Shown one piece after another: positions 31,011-39,619 of a stretch of 64,000 nucleotides of DNA. The notes under the pieces were generated by a model. That model was not told the DNA's origin, made no database searches, and was given only the letters and a program-made list of their open reading frames with translations. This DNA comes from Bauldia sp. Its GTDB lineage: Bacteria > Pseudomonadota > Alphaproteobacteria > Rhizobiales > Kaistiaceae. Numbering within the stretch: position 1 is the first letter of the stretch; the number at the start of each line of letters is the position of its first letter. Both the position numbers and the translations under genes were made by a program. The stretch covers positions 2,492,237 to 2,556,236 of the forward strand of contig JBBCGQ010000001.1 of the NCBI GenBank assembly GCA_037200845.1, read 5' to 3'.

Positions 31011-32464
31011 GCTGCCGCCTCTTCGGCGGCGAGCGCCGCCACCACCGTATCGCGGTCGGAGAACGGGATCGTCTTGCCGCCGACGATCTGCCCAGTCTCG
31101 TGGCCCTTGCCCGCGACCACCAGCACGTCGCCGGCACCCAGCATCTTGACCGCACGCCGGATCGCCTCGCCGCGGTCGCCGATCTCGATCGAGTCCGGCG
31201 CCGCGTCGGCAATCGCCTTGCGGATCGCGGCCGGGTCCTCCGAGCGCGGGTTGTCGTCGGTGATGATGACGACGTCGGCGTTGGCGGTGGCGGCGGCGCC
31301 CATCAGCGGCCGCTTGCCGGCGTCGCGGTCGCCGCCGGCGCCGAAGACGACGAACAGCACGCCCTCTGTCATCGGGCGGAGCGCACGCAACACGCTGACC
31401 AGCGCGTCGGGCTTGTGGGCATAGTCGAGGAACACCATGGCGCCGTTGGATTTGGAGCCGATCAGCTCAAGCCGCCCGGGCGCGCCCTTGAGCTCGGCGA
31501 GCGCATCCAGCGCGTCGAGCGTATCGATGCCGGCGCCGATGGCGAGGCCCGCCGCGACCAGCGCGTTTGACGCCTGGAAAGCCCCGGCGAGCGGCAGCAT
31601 CACTTCGCGCTCCTTGCCGAAGGCGCTGACGATGAGCTGCTGGCGAAAGCCTTTCGGGATGCGCGAAACGAGCTTCAGTTCCTCGCCCGCCTTGCCGGTG
31701 CGGATGAGGATCTGGCCGCGATCGCTGGCGACCTTCTCGACCGCCGCGGCGTGCGTGCCGTCCATGTCGATGACCGCAACGCCGGAGGCCGGCAGCACGG
31801 TGTCGAACAGGCGCAGCTTGGCGGCGAGATACGCCTCCACCGTCGGGTGGTAGTCCATGTGGTCGCGGCCGAGATTGGTGAACGCCGCCGCCTCGAGCTT
31901 CAGCCCGTCGACGCGGCGCTGGTCGAGGCCCTGGCTCGACGCCTCGATCGCCGCATGCGTGATGCCGCGCTCGGCCAGCTCGTCGAGCAGCGTGTGCAGC
32001 GCGACCGGATCCGGCGTCGTCATGGTGCCGTACTCGGTGCCCGACGCGGTGACCACGCCGAGCGTGCCGATGCTGGCCGCCTGGTTTCCGTCGGCGGCGA
32101 AAATCTGGCGCGCGAAATCGGCGACCGATGTTTTGCCGCTGGTGCCGGTGACGGCGACCAGATGCGTCGGCTGGAAGGGACGGAAGCGCGCCGCGATCAG
32201 CGCCAGCGCCCGGCGCGGATCGGCGGCGCGGAGAATCGGCACGGTCGTGACCACCGGCACGTCGGTGGCGGCGAGTACCGCGACCGCGCCCCTGGTCACG
32301 GCATTGGCGACGAAATGCGTGCCGTCGGTGTTGGTGCCCGCGACGGCGACGAACAGCGACTGGGCCTGGATCGTCCGGCTGTCGGCGGAAACGCCCTTGA
32401 TATCGATGCTGCCGGCGCCCTCGGGCACGGTCACATCGGAGGGGACGAGGTCCTCAAGGAGCAT
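31007..32464 (-). CDS. murE: UDP-MurNAc-L-Ala-D-Glu--meso-DAP ligase
   Basis: A 485-residue Mur ligase adding the third stem residue. The ATP loop is GTSGKTSVADF, with EASSQGL and the C-terminal DDNPRSEDP. The DNPR motif marks specificity for meso-diaminopimelate, so the organism has DAP-type peptidoglycan, as expected for a Gram-negative. The ATG at 32464 is preceded by a 59-nt gap from ftsI. Confidence 0.97.
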   Translation of the reverse strand: MLLEDLVPSDVTVPEGAGSIDIKGVSADSRTIQAQSLFVAVAGTNTDGTHFVANAVTRGAVAVLAATDVPVVTTVPILRAADPRRALALIAARFRPFQPTHLVAVTGTSGKTSVADFARQIFAADGNQAASIGTLGVVTASGTEYGTMTTPDPVALHTLLDELAERGITHAAIEASSQGLDQRRVDGLKLEAAAFTNLGRDHMDYHPTVEAYLAAKLRLFDTVLPASGVAVIDMDGTHAAAVEKVASDRGQILIRTGKAGEELKLVSRIPKGFRQQLIVSAFGKEREVMLPLAGAFQASNALVAAGLAIGAGIDTLDALDALAELKGAPGRLELIGSKSNGAMVFLDYAHKPDALVSVLRALRPMTEGVLFVVFGAGGDRDAGKRPLMGAAATANADVVIITDDNPRSEDPAAIRKAIADAAPDSIEIGDRGEAIRRAVKMLGAGDVLVVAGKGHETGQIVGGKTIPFSDRDTVVAALAAEEAAA

Positions 32465-32523
32465 TGCGGTCGCCGAAACCCGGTTGTGCGGTTCAAGTCA
32501 TACGCTCCCGGCCGGCGGCGAAA

Positions 32524-34179
32524 CTAGTTCGACACCAGAAGGGGGCTCAGTTCAGTGTCAGTACGCGGCTCGACCCCGAGCAGCGCCGCCGAACGGCGGA
32601 TAATCGCGCCTACCACCGGTGCCGCATTCGAGCCGGCGGTAGAACCCGCACCCTGTTTCTCGGCTTGCGGATCGTCAAGCACTACCAGAACGACGTACTG
32701 CGGATCGTCGATCGGGAATGCGGCGAGGAAGGAATTGATCCGATGATTGTCGGAATAACGGCGGTCGATGACTTTTTGGGCCGTTCCGGTCTTTCCGCCG
32801 ACCATATAGCCCGGGACATCGGCAGATTTGCCGGACCCCTTCTCGACGTTCAGGCGGAACAGATAGCGAAGCTGGTCGCTGGTCGTGGGCTTCACAACCT
32901 GCACGGCGAGCGCCCGCGCCTGCTCGATGGTGCGCGGCTCGAAGGTCGGCGGGATGAGGTAGCCGCCGTTGACCAGCGCGGCGTCGGCGACGGCGGTCTG
33001 CATCGGCGTGACCGCGATGCCCTGCCCGAAGGCGACGTTCATGGCGGTGAGGTCGGTCCAGCGCGGCGGCAGGATCGGGCTCGCCACCTCCGGCAGGTCG
33101 GTCTGCAGGCGGGTAAGCAGGCCGAGCTTGCGCAGGTACGCCTGCTGCTCCTCCTTGCCGACCTTCATCGCCATGCGCGCGGCGCCGATGTTGGACGAGT
33201 AGATGAAGACTTCCGGCACGGTCAGCGGCCGCGACTTGGCGTGGAAGTCGTGGATGGTGAAGCCGCCGATATGGATCGGCGTCGAGGCGTCGATGACATC
33301 GCTCATCTTCACTTCGCCTGAGTCGAACGCCATCGCGAAGGTGAAGCTCTTGAACACCGAGCCCAGCTCGTACGCGCCGGCAGTCATCCGGTTGAGGCGA
33401 TCGGGATCGTGCGCGTCGACCGGGTTGTTGGGGTCGTAGTCCGGCAGCGACACCATCGCCAGCACTTCGCCGGTGTGCGCGTTGAGAATGACGCCCGTCG
33501 CCGACAGCGCCTTGTAGCGCACCATCGCATCGGCGAGTTCGTCGTGCACGATGTGCTGCACGCGCACGTCGATCGACAAGGGAACCGGCGCGATGTCCTC
33601 GGTCGTCGCGAAGCCGGCTGAGTGGAGATCGGCGAGGCCGTGATCGTCGACGTATTTCTCGAAGCCGGCGATGCCCTGGTTGTCGACGTTGACGAGGCCG
33701 ACGATGTGCGCGGCAGTCGGCCCGCCCGGATAGAAGCGGCGCGACTCGGAGATGAAGCCGATGCCCGGGATGCCGAGCTCATGGATCTGGCGCTGCTGGT
33801 CCGGCGTGATCTCGCGCTTGATCCAGACGAAACCGGCGTTGGTGGCGAGTTTCTGGCGCACCGCCGTGGCGTCGAGGTCGGGCAGCACGCTCGACAGGAG
33901 CTCGGTCGCTTCGTCCGGATCGAGGATGTTGCGCGGCTCGGCGTAGAGCGACGACATCTTGATGTCGGTGGCAAGGATCTCGCCGTTGCGGTCGACCAGA
34001 TCGGGGCGCGAGGTGGCGAGCCCGGCATTGGCGGCGACGCCGGCCGCCTCGTTAGGGGCAGGCGTCAGGCCGAACATGATCAGGCGGCCGACGACGACGC
34101 CGAACGCCAGCAGGAAGATGACGGCGGCGACGCGGATGCGCCCGCGCATGCCGTCGGCGGTCTGCGGCTTCGGGTTCAT
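32524..34179 (-). CDS. ftsI: septal peptidoglycan transpeptidase FtsI (PBP3)
   Basis: A 551-residue bitopic class B penicillin-binding protein. One N-terminal TM (~15-37), a pedestal domain, then the transpeptidase domain with active-site SxxK S274-V-F-K277, SSN at 328-330 and KTG at 463-465. It cross-links new septal wall with FtsW as partner. The ATG at 34179 overlaps the ftsL stop by 4 nt; the longer frame upstream would overlap ftsL completely. Confidence 0.96.
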   Translation of the reverse strand: MNPKPQTADGMRGRIRVAAVIFLLAFGVVVGRLIMFGLTPAPNEAAGVAANAGLATSRPDLVDRNGEILATDIKMSSLYAEPRNILDPDEATELLSSVLPDLDATAVRQKLATNAGFVWIKREITPDQQRQIHELGIPGIGFISESRRFYPGGPTAAHIVGLVNVDNQGIAGFEKYVDDHGLADLHSAGFATTEDIAPVPLSIDVRVQHIVHDELADAMVRYKALSATGVILNAHTGEVLAMVSLPDYDPNNPVDAHDPDRLNRMTAGAYELGSVFKSFTFAMAFDSGEVKMSDVIDASTPIHIGGFTIHDFHAKSRPLTVPEVFIYSSNIGAARMAMKVGKEEQQAYLRKLGLLTRLQTDLPEVASPILPPRWTDLTAMNVAFGQGIAVTPMQTAVADAALVNGGYLIPPTFEPRTIEQARALAVQVVKPTTSDQLRYLFRLNVEKGSGKSADVPGYMVGGKTGTAQKVIDRRYSDNHRINSFLAAFPIDDPQYVVLVVLDDPQAEKQGAGSTAGSNAAPVVGAIIRRSAALLGVEPRTDTELSPLLVSN

Positions 34180-34526
34180 GGCTGCTCCCCTGAAGCCAGC
34201 CGCGCCAGCGTCTCGCCGGCCGGCATCGGCGCCGACACCTTGCGCAGCGGGATCTCGCCGATGCTGGCGATCTGCTTCGGCGAGAACGGCTGGAGCTGGA
34301 AGTGATCGGCGTATTTGTCGACCACCGACTGCAGGCGCGACGGCTGCGTCAGCAGGCTCCACTCGGCGCGAAGCAGCGCCAGCTTGTCCTTCTCCTTGGC
34401 GATATCGGTCTGCAGGCGCGCCACCTTGTCGGCTGCCATCTCGGCCTTGTGCTTCAGGTCGTAGGTGACGGTGGCGCCGATGATCATCACGGCGAGCAGC
34501 ACGAAATTGAAAATGCGGCGGATCAT
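34176..34526 (-). CDS. ftsL: FtsL-like divisome protein
   Basis: A 116-residue bitopic protein: one TM at residues ~5-22 (FNFVLLAVMIIGATVTYDL), then a heptad-rich coiled coil (~25-65) and a short tail. Size, topology and position between rsmH and ftsI identify FtsL, which forms the FtsQLB complex with FtsQ. It overlaps ftsI by 4 nt and abuts the rsmH stop. Confidence 0.88.
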   Translation of the reverse strand: MIRRIFNFVLLAVMIIGATVTYDLKHKAEMAADKVARLQTDIAKEKDKLALLRAEWSLLTQPSRLQSVVDKYADHFQLQPFSPKQIASIGEIPLRKVSAPMPAGETLARLASGEQP

Positions 34527-35546
34527 TTACGCCCTCCCCGAACCGAACGACGGCAACGCCGGGACACCCAACTCGAATTCATCGACGGCACGCGCCGGCG
34601 CCGCCGTGCGCTGCGCAGCGCGCAGGCGCGCCGAACGGGCGCGCGGGTTGGCGCGCACCTCGCGCTCGGACGGCTCGACGCCGCTTTTGGCGAGCAGCGT
34701 GAACGTCGGCGGCGCGACGATTGCTTCCGGAACGTGCCGCGAGCCGCTGCTCTTCTCCGCCGAGCGGTCGGCGAGGAAGCGCTTCACGATGCGGTCTTCC
34801 AGCGAGTGGAACGAGACGACGACCAGCCGGCCGCCCTCGCCCAATATCCGCTCGGAGGCGGCCAGCGCTTGCGCCAGCTCCTCCAGCTCGCGGTTGACGA
34901 AAATGCGCAGCGCCTGGAACGTCCGCGTGGCGGGATGAATCTTGTCGGCACCGCCGCGGCCGATCGCCTTCGACACAATCTCGGCAAGGTCGGTCGTGGT
35001 CGCGATGGGGCCGCCGGAACGGGCCCGGTCTATAGCGGCCGCCACCAGCCGCGCCTTCTTCTCTTCGCCGAGCACCGCGATGACGCGGGCAAGGTCGCCG
35101 CGCTCCATCTGGTTGACGACATCGGCCGCCGTCGGCCCTTCGTCGCCCATGCGCATGTCGAGAGGGCCGTCGTTGCGGAAGGAGAAGCCGCGCTCCGCCG
35201 TATCGAGCTGCATGGAGGAGACGCCCACGTCGAGCACGACGCCGTCGACGCGCTCGTGGCCATGCGCCCGCGCGATCTCGTCGAGGTCGGAGAAGCGGCC
35301 TTCGACCAGCGTCAGCCGCTCATGCGGCTCCGCCGCCGCAATCGCGGTCGGGTCGCGGTCGATGGCGATGACCGAGGCACCGGTGGCGAGGATGGCTTCG
35401 GTGTAGCCCCCTGCCCCGAACGTCCCGTCGATGATTAGTCCACCGGCGACAGGCGCGAGGAACCCAAGGGCCTCCTCGATGAGAACCGGAACATGGCGAG
35501 CCAGTCCGCCAGCGACACCGCCGCTCGGTGTGCCGCGACCCGCCAT
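34527..35546 (-). CDS. rsmH: 16S rRNA (cytosine1402-N4)-methyltransferase
   Basis: A 339-residue AdoMet-dependent enzyme (MraW). [13 protein letters not shown] at the start, [14 protein letters not shown] as the AdoMet loop, [19 protein letters not shown] and [15 protein letters not shown] are signature segments. Start ATG 35546 shares one base with the mraZ stop. It methylates C1402 of 16S rRNA in the P site. Confidence 0.97.
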   Translation of the reverse strand: MAGRGTPSGGVAGGLARHVPVLIEEALGFLAPVAGGLIIDGTFGAGGYTEAILATGASVIAIDRDPTAIAAAEPHERLTLVEGRFSDLDEIARAHGHERVDGVVLDVGVSSMQLDTAERGFSFRNDGPLDMRMGDEGPTAADVVNQMERGDLARVIAVLGEEKKARLVAAAIDRARSGGPIATTTDLAEIVSKAIGRGGADKIHPATRTFQALRIFVNRELEELAQALAASERILGEGGRLVVVSFHSLEDRIVKRFLADRSAEKSSGSRHVPEAIVAPPTFTLLAKSGVEPSEREVRANPRARSARLRAAQRTAAPARAVDEFELGVPALPSFGSGRA

Positions 35547-36028
35547 CAGTCTTCCGTCCTCTGACTTGCGCCTGTCGCGCGGTGGCTTGGGCCGAGCCGC
35601 TTCCGTATGTCGCGCAACCGGTTCTTGGCCTCTTCCCGGTAGGCGACAAAACGGTCCGGTTCCCAAATCTGAAACTTGTAGCCCTGCCCCACGAACGTGA
35701 CTTTGTCCGCGATGCCCGCGTGCGCCTTCAGCGCGTCCGTCAGCACCACGCGCCCGTCCCCGTCGATCTTCAGGATCTCGCTCTCGCCGATCAGCGTCGT
35801 CGACAGCAACTCGTGATCCTCCGAGAACGGCTCGAAGTTGGCGAGGCTCGCCCCGATCGTCGCCCGGAAGCGGTTTCCCCCCGCGTCCACTGCCTGGCGA
35901 TCCAGCGTCGGGCAGCAATAGAGTCCGTCGAAGCCATCGACCGCCAGCACGGTCCGGTACGACGCCGGTATCGAAACGCGACCTTTGGCGTCCAGCCGGT
36001 TGGTGAATGTGGAAACGAACTCGTCCAT
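35546..36028 (-). CDS. mraZ: transcriptional regulator MraZ
   Basis: A 160-residue protein with two SpoVT-AbrB-like halves: residues 1-60 ([22 protein letters not shown]) and 80-140 ([25 protein letters not shown]), each with the DxKGRxxxP-type motif. ATG 36028 is chosen because GAGGGCG precedes it and the family begins there; a longer start at 36049 is possible. It is the first gene of the dcw cluster and in other bacteria represses its own operon through GGG repeats upstream. Confidence 0.95.
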   Translation of the reverse strand: MDEFVSTFTNRLDAKGRVSIPASYRTVLAVDGFDGLYCCPTLDRQAVDAGGNRFRATIGASLANFEPFSEDHELLSTTLIGESEILKIDGDGRVVLTDALKAHAGIADKVTFVGQGYKFQIWEPDRFVAYREEAKNRLRDIRKRLGPSHRATGASQRTED

Positions 36029-36110
36029 CGCCCTCGCCCGTGACTCCATGATCCCGGGTGAGCCCGCCTGCCGGAACGGGCCGGAAGGGCCGGCCTAAGC
36101 CGCCAATTTC

Positions 36111-36145
36111 CGGGATTTCATGGGATACCATGGGATTTTCCGGGC
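36111..36145. promoter_or_regulatory. decameric GGGA/TGGGA repeats, candidate MraZ-binding region
   Basis: The plus strand carries CGGGA, TGGGA, TGGGA and CGGGC at 36111, 36121, 36131 and 36141, exactly 10 bp apart (one helical turn). They lie 83-117 bp upstream of the mraZ ATG. MraZ of E. coli binds TGGGN repeats with 10-bp period. Here the TGGGA is on the strand opposite to mraZ, so orientation differs from the described arrangement. Confidence 0.6.
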
Positions 36146-36333
36146 CGTCAATGGAAACCCGTGACAACAAAAGGAAAAACGGCGCCGGTACGCGGTCACC
36201 AGACCCGGCGCCTGGCCATGATCAAAGACGGTTAGGCTTAAGATTCCGTTCGGCCGGTGGCACGGCGTGCGTCCCAATTTGGACGGGGCCGCTAATGGTG
36301 CCGAAACTGGTCGCCGCTTATATTAGTGGTGCC

Positions 36334-36630
36334 ATGAACCGCGACACCGCCATCGCCAAGCTGAAGGAGAACGCCGATGCCGTAAGGGCACTCGGCGCGA
36401 CCGCGCTTTATTTGTACGGATCGACGGCGCGGGATGAGGCGACAGCGGATAGCGATGTCGATGTGTTCATCGAGTATGACGAAGGAAAACGATTTTCACT
36501 CCTCGACCTAGTTGGCATTCAGCAGGAGCTGGAAGAGCGTCTGGCGACCAAGGTCGATGTCTCGATTCGCAAGGGCATCCGACCGGAGTTTCGGAAATTC
36601 GCTGAGAGCGATGCGATAAGGATATTTTGA
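36334..36630 (+). CDS. MNT minimal nucleotidyltransferase (MntA-like), second copy
   Basis: A 98-residue protein with GSx10DxD at G29-S30 and D41-V-D43 (GSTARDEATADSDVDV), then FSLLDLVGIQQELEERLATKVDVSI and an EFRKFAESDAIRIF tail. It is divergent from mraZ, 305 bp away. ATG 36334 is used because the longer frame upstream is not conserved-looking. It overlaps the HEPN gene by 4 nt, forming an AMPylating-antitoxin/HEPN pair by family analogy. Confidence 0.9.
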   Translation: MNRDTAIAKLKENADAVRALGATALYLYGSTARDEATADSDVDVFIEYDEGKRFSLLDLVGIQQELEERLATKVDVSIRKGIRPEFRKFAESDAIRIF

Positions 36631-36986
36631 GCGTGCGGAAATTGGTCCGTCCGTATCTCAATGACATCCTCGGCGAAATCGCTGACATCGACGGCATCAT
36701 GCAAGGCAAGTCGCTGGGCGACTATGACAGCGATCGACGCCTGCAGAAGGTTGTCAAGCGCAGCATCGAAATCATGTCGGAAGCTGCACGACGCATTCCG
36801 CAGGAGCTCTGCGATTCCCGGCCCGAAGTGCGCTGGCACCAAATCCGGGCGATAGGCAATGTTCTGCGTCACGAATACCGCGATGTCATCAACGGCATCC
36901 TCTATGCGGTCATCCGCGACGATCTCCGCGCGCTCAAAGCCGCCATCCTCGCCATCGACGCCACCCTCGACGAGCCGCGCGAATAG
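36627..36986 (+). CDS. HEPN-domain protein (HepT-like / DUF86), second copy
   Basis: A 119-residue helical protein: PYLNDILGEIADIDGIMQGKS, KRSIEIMSEAARRIP and RWHQIRAIGNVLRHEYRD. The terminal block is the DUF86 HEPN motif, but with Gly where the catalytic Arg of Rx4H normally aligns (GNVLRHEY), the same substitution as in the dcw-internal copy. The start is TTG 36627 (TTGA overlap with the MNT stop) or GTG 36633. Confidence 0.88.
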   Translation: MSVRKLVRPYLNDILGEIADIDGIMQGKSLGDYDSDRRLQKVVKRSIEIMSEAARRIPQELCDSRPEVRWHQIRAIGNVLRHEYRDVINGILYAVIRDDLRALKAAILAIDATLDEPRE

Positions 36987-37010
36987 CCTGAACCGCGCGC
37001 AACGCTCGAG

Positions 37011-37556
37011 CTATTCCGGCGCTCCCTTCTTTTCCCGTTCCAGACGGATCACGTGGGAAAGGAAACCCACGTAGTCGTCCACGGTCCTTACGTCATTCGA
37101 GGCTTTCGCATACGCGGACGTATCCAGGTCGGGCACGCCAAGTTCGCTCAATCTGCTCCGCGCTAGCGAGGCGAAGTCCTCCGGAAGAAATCCCAAGGTC
37201 TTCTGAATCAAATCGTATCTTTGGACCGGATGGCCCCGATCGCGGGAAATATCCAGGTACGCCGCTTCGATCGCGTCGCGTTCCCATCCGGAATCCGAAA
37301 ATTCCGCCTCGATGCTCTGGAAGCTGAGGTGGCTTCGCGACGTTGCTCGACGGCGCTGAAAGAAGCTTGAAAGCGCGACAACTGCTGCAATCTGCGCAAA
37401 AGCTCCCAAAACGACATAGGGAATTGGGACGCGCGCGAAGAGCAGAACAAGCGGAACGGCAAACCAACACGCCGCTCCCAACATCTGGTCGCCGACCGAA
37501 CTGATTAAGCCTTTCAGGGTTGGCGGTTGCCTGCTCATGCATCGCTTTCTTAGCAC
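37011..37556 (-). CDS. hypothetical membrane-anchored protein
   Basis: 181 residues (ATG 37556, or 37538 giving 175). Residues ~25-65 form two close hydrophobic segments (GAACWFAVPLVLLFARVPI and VVLGAFAQIAAVVALSSFF), followed by a charged cytoplasmic region with helical character ending VGFLSHVIRLEREKKGA. No family recognised. It lies between the HEPN gene (convergent) and rnpB, is somewhat less GC-rich than its surroundings, and could be recently acquired. Confidence 0.65.
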   Translation of the reverse strand: MLRKRCMSRQPPTLKGLISSVGDQMLGAACWFAVPLVLLFARVPIPYVVLGAFAQIAAVVALSSFFQRRRATSRSHLSFQSIEAEFSDSGWERDAIEAAYLDISRDRGHPVQRYDLIQKTLGFLPEDFASLARSRLSELGVPDLDTSAYAKASNDVRTVDDYVGFLSHVIRLEREKKGAPE

Positions 37557-37600
37557 GGCAGGGTAGCAAGCCGCGGGAATAATTCCCGGCCAAAACGGGT

Positions 37601-37631
37601 GGGGCCGCCGTCCTGTTCGGACGACGGCCCC
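37601..37631 (-). terminator. intrinsic terminator of rnpB
   Basis: GGGGCCGCCGTCC and GGACGACGGCCCC form a 13-bp stem (one mismatch) with a 5-nt loop. On the minus strand it is followed by ACCCGTTTT. It lies 12 nt past the mature 3' end of the RNase P RNA. Confidence 0.75.
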
Positions 37632-37643
37632 TCATCGTAATGT

Positions 37644-38102
37644 GCCAGTTGGCCTGTAAGCCGGGTTCTGTACGGCGGCGGTTGCCCGCCGCGTGACGGC
37701 CATTCTTCTTGGACACCGGTTGCCCGGCATCTCGCGCTACCTACCCGGACGACCAGCCAGAAAACAGGCCTGAGGCTATGAACCTCCGTCGTCCCTATTC
37801 GGTATTGCTCCCGGTGGGGTTTGCCATGCCGGCCCTGTTACCAGCGCCGCGGTGGGCTCTTACCCCACCCTTTCACCCTTACCCGCCTTCGCCCCTTGCG
37901 GGGCTCCGTCGTGACGCGCCCGATGAAGGGCTTGCCACGCCGTAGCAGCGAAGCTGCGCCGGCGGGCGGTCTGCTCTCTGTGGCACTTTCCCTGAGGTCG
38001 CCCTCGCCGGCCGTTAGCCGGCACCGTGTTTCCATGGAGCCCGGACTTTCCTCCCCGGCATCCTTTCGGAACTTGCCGGAGCGGCCGTCCGGCCTACTGA
38101 CG
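37644..38102 (-). ncRNA. rnpB: RNase P RNA (M1-type catalytic RNA)
   Basis: The minus strand holds the 5' conserved core GAGGAAAGTCCGGGCTCC (CRI) at ~38040-38056 and the 3' conserved ACAGAACCCGGCTTACAGG near 37652-37670. The proposed ends GTCAGTAGGCC and GGCCAACTGGC pair to form P1 with one mismatch. The length is ~459 nt. It matures the 5' ends of tRNAs with RnpA. An upstream lytic transglycosylase and downstream dcw cluster match the Hyphomicrobiales order. End positions are ±5 nt. Confidence 0.95.
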
Positions 38103-38174
38103 ACAGTGCAGATGGCAGTCCGCCGGCCCCGGGTCAACCCGAAGCCGGCGGATTGGTTGGCGTTTGCTTGAGGC

Positions 38175-38759
38175 TTACTGCAGCGACGCGAGCAAGACCT
38201 GGAAAAGGTTGCCGCCGCCGGTGTTGTCGTTCGCGACCGTGGCGTTGCCCCGCACGCTCGACGGAGCAACCGCCGCGACGCGGATCGCCTTGGCGTGCTT
38301 GGCGCGGGCGCCGATCTCGAGCTTGGCGACCACGCTGCGGCAGTAACCCTTGATCAGCCGCTTGGTGTAGAGGCCGCCGTTGTAGCGCGAGAGCGTGCCG
38401 CACTGCGATCCGCCGGCAAGGCGCTGCGCCTGGCCGAGATACTTCATGCCCCATTTTATGTTGGTCGCCGGGTCGTAGAGCGCCTTGCGGGTGCCCGTGT
38501 AACCCATGCCACGGGCGGTTTGCAGCTTGATCTGCATGAGGCCGATCTCGCCCGCCCGACCCGTTACCCGCGGGTTGAAGTTGCTCTCATGGCGGACCAC
38601 GGCCCTGGCCAGTTCGACCGGGATTCCGTTGGCTGACGCGTGGGTCGCGATGAGGGCAGCGTAGGCTTCGGGATTGCCGGCTTGTGCTTGGGAGGAGATG
38701 GCACCGGCGATGGCTAGGAAGAAAACGGACGCAAAAACGGTACGGAAGGCATTTCGCAT
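38175..38759 (-). CDS. lytic transglycosylase (SLT domain)
   Basis: 194 residues from ATG 38759. A signal peptide ends SSQAQA (~27). The goose-lysozyme/SLT core has catalytic Glu in RHESNFNP (~60), GEIGLMQIKLQTARGMGY, and DPATNIKWGMKYL, then SRYNGG. It cleaves MurNAc-GlcNAc linkages in the periplasm. The C-terminal ~35 residues are an Ala/Asn/Gly-rich tail. The in-frame upstream start (38834) would bury the signal peptide. Confidence 0.92.
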   Translation of the reverse strand: MRNAFRTVFASVFFLAIAGAISSQAQAGNPEAYAALIATHASANGIPVELARAVVRHESNFNPRVTGRAGEIGLMQIKLQTARGMGYTGTRKALYDPATNIKWGMKYLGQAQRLAGGSQCGTLSRYNGGLYTKRLIKGYCRSVVAKLEIGARAKHAKAIRVAAVAPSSVRGNATVANDNTGGGNLFQVLLASLQ

Positions 38760-38879
38760 GTCTTGGCATTCCCCGATGGTTTTGGTGAGGCCGCGAACCC
38801 ATCGGGGAAAGCGCCCGGAAATGGGGCGCGCCAAGTCACTTACCGTCTCTTAACTGTAAGAAAATGTTGCCTTGCGGGA

Positions 38880-39617
38880 TTAATTTCGCCGCATTGCGAG
38901 AAGGTTACCTAGGGTAGCAATTGTGCTCCGATCGGCGATGCCGTCGACCCGTTCCGGGCGAAAATGGCGCTGGAACGCCTTTACGACCGCCTCGGTAACG
39001 CTGTCGAATTCGTTACCGGGATCAAGGCCATAGCCGTAGCTGGCCAACGCGGCACGCAAATTTTCGACGCCCGCCCCGCGTTCACCAAACCGGAGACTTT
39101 GACCCCCGTTAATGGTTTCCGCGGGAACCCATAGGCCGACGCCGGCCTCCGCCAGCGTCTGCCACGGGAACAGTTCGCCGGGGTCGTCTTTCCGCATTGG
39201 GGCTATGTCGGAATGCGCCAGCACGCGATCCGGCGCAATCGCATGGCGGGAAAGGATGTCCCGGCACAGCGCGATAGTCGCGGCAATCTGCGCCTCGGGG
39301 AACGGCCGGTAGCCGAACTGGTGACCGGGATTGGCGACCTCGATCCCGATCGAGCGCGAATTGACGTCGGTTTCACCCGCCCAGGAAGACTGCCCGGCGT
39401 GCCAGGCGCGGCGCTGCTCGTCGACCAGTTGGGCGAGCCGGCCGTCCTCATAGACGAAGTAGTGCGAGGAGACCGCCGACTCCGGATCGCACAGCCACTT
39501 CAGCGCCCGCTCGTCGGAGATCATGCCGGTGTAATGGAGGATCAGCATGTCGACCGGCTTGCCCGGCGCGCGTTCGCCGTGGTTGGGCGACGGGCTGTGC
39601 TCGATCGCGAGCGCCAT
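38880..39617 (-). CDS. N-acetylmuramoyl-L-alanine amidase with peptidoglycan-binding domain
   Basis: A 245-residue amidase_2 (AmpD/AmiD fold) enzyme. Zinc ligands are in ILHYTG (H), GIEVAN and AHSDIAPMRKDDPG (H and D), with DERALKWLCDPESAVSSHYFVYEDG between. A PG_binding_1 domain follows (RFGERGAGVENLRAALASYGYGLDPGNEFDSVTEAVVKAFQRHF in outline, residues ~175-235). There is no obvious signal peptide, so it may be a cytoplasmic recycling enzyme like AmpD or be exported differently. It lies 2 nt from the DnaJ-like gene. Confidence 0.92.
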   Translation of the reverse strand: MALAIEHSPSPNHGERAPGKPVDMLILHYTGMISDERALKWLCDPESAVSSHYFVYEDGRLAQLVDEQRRAWHAGQSSWAGETDVNSRSIGIEVANPGHQFGYRPFPEAQIAATIALCRDILSRHAIAPDRVLAHSDIAPMRKDDPGELFPWQTLAEAGVGLWVPAETINGGQSLRFGERGAGVENLRAALASYGYGLDPGNEFDSVTEAVVKAFQRHFRPERVDGIADRSTIATLGNLLAMRRN

Positions 39618-39619
39618 CC

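Noticed and set aside
36058-36333. N-terminal extension of the MNT gene
   Set aside because: It passes through the MraZ repeat array and lacks family-like residues; the ATG at 36334 fits the MntA family length.
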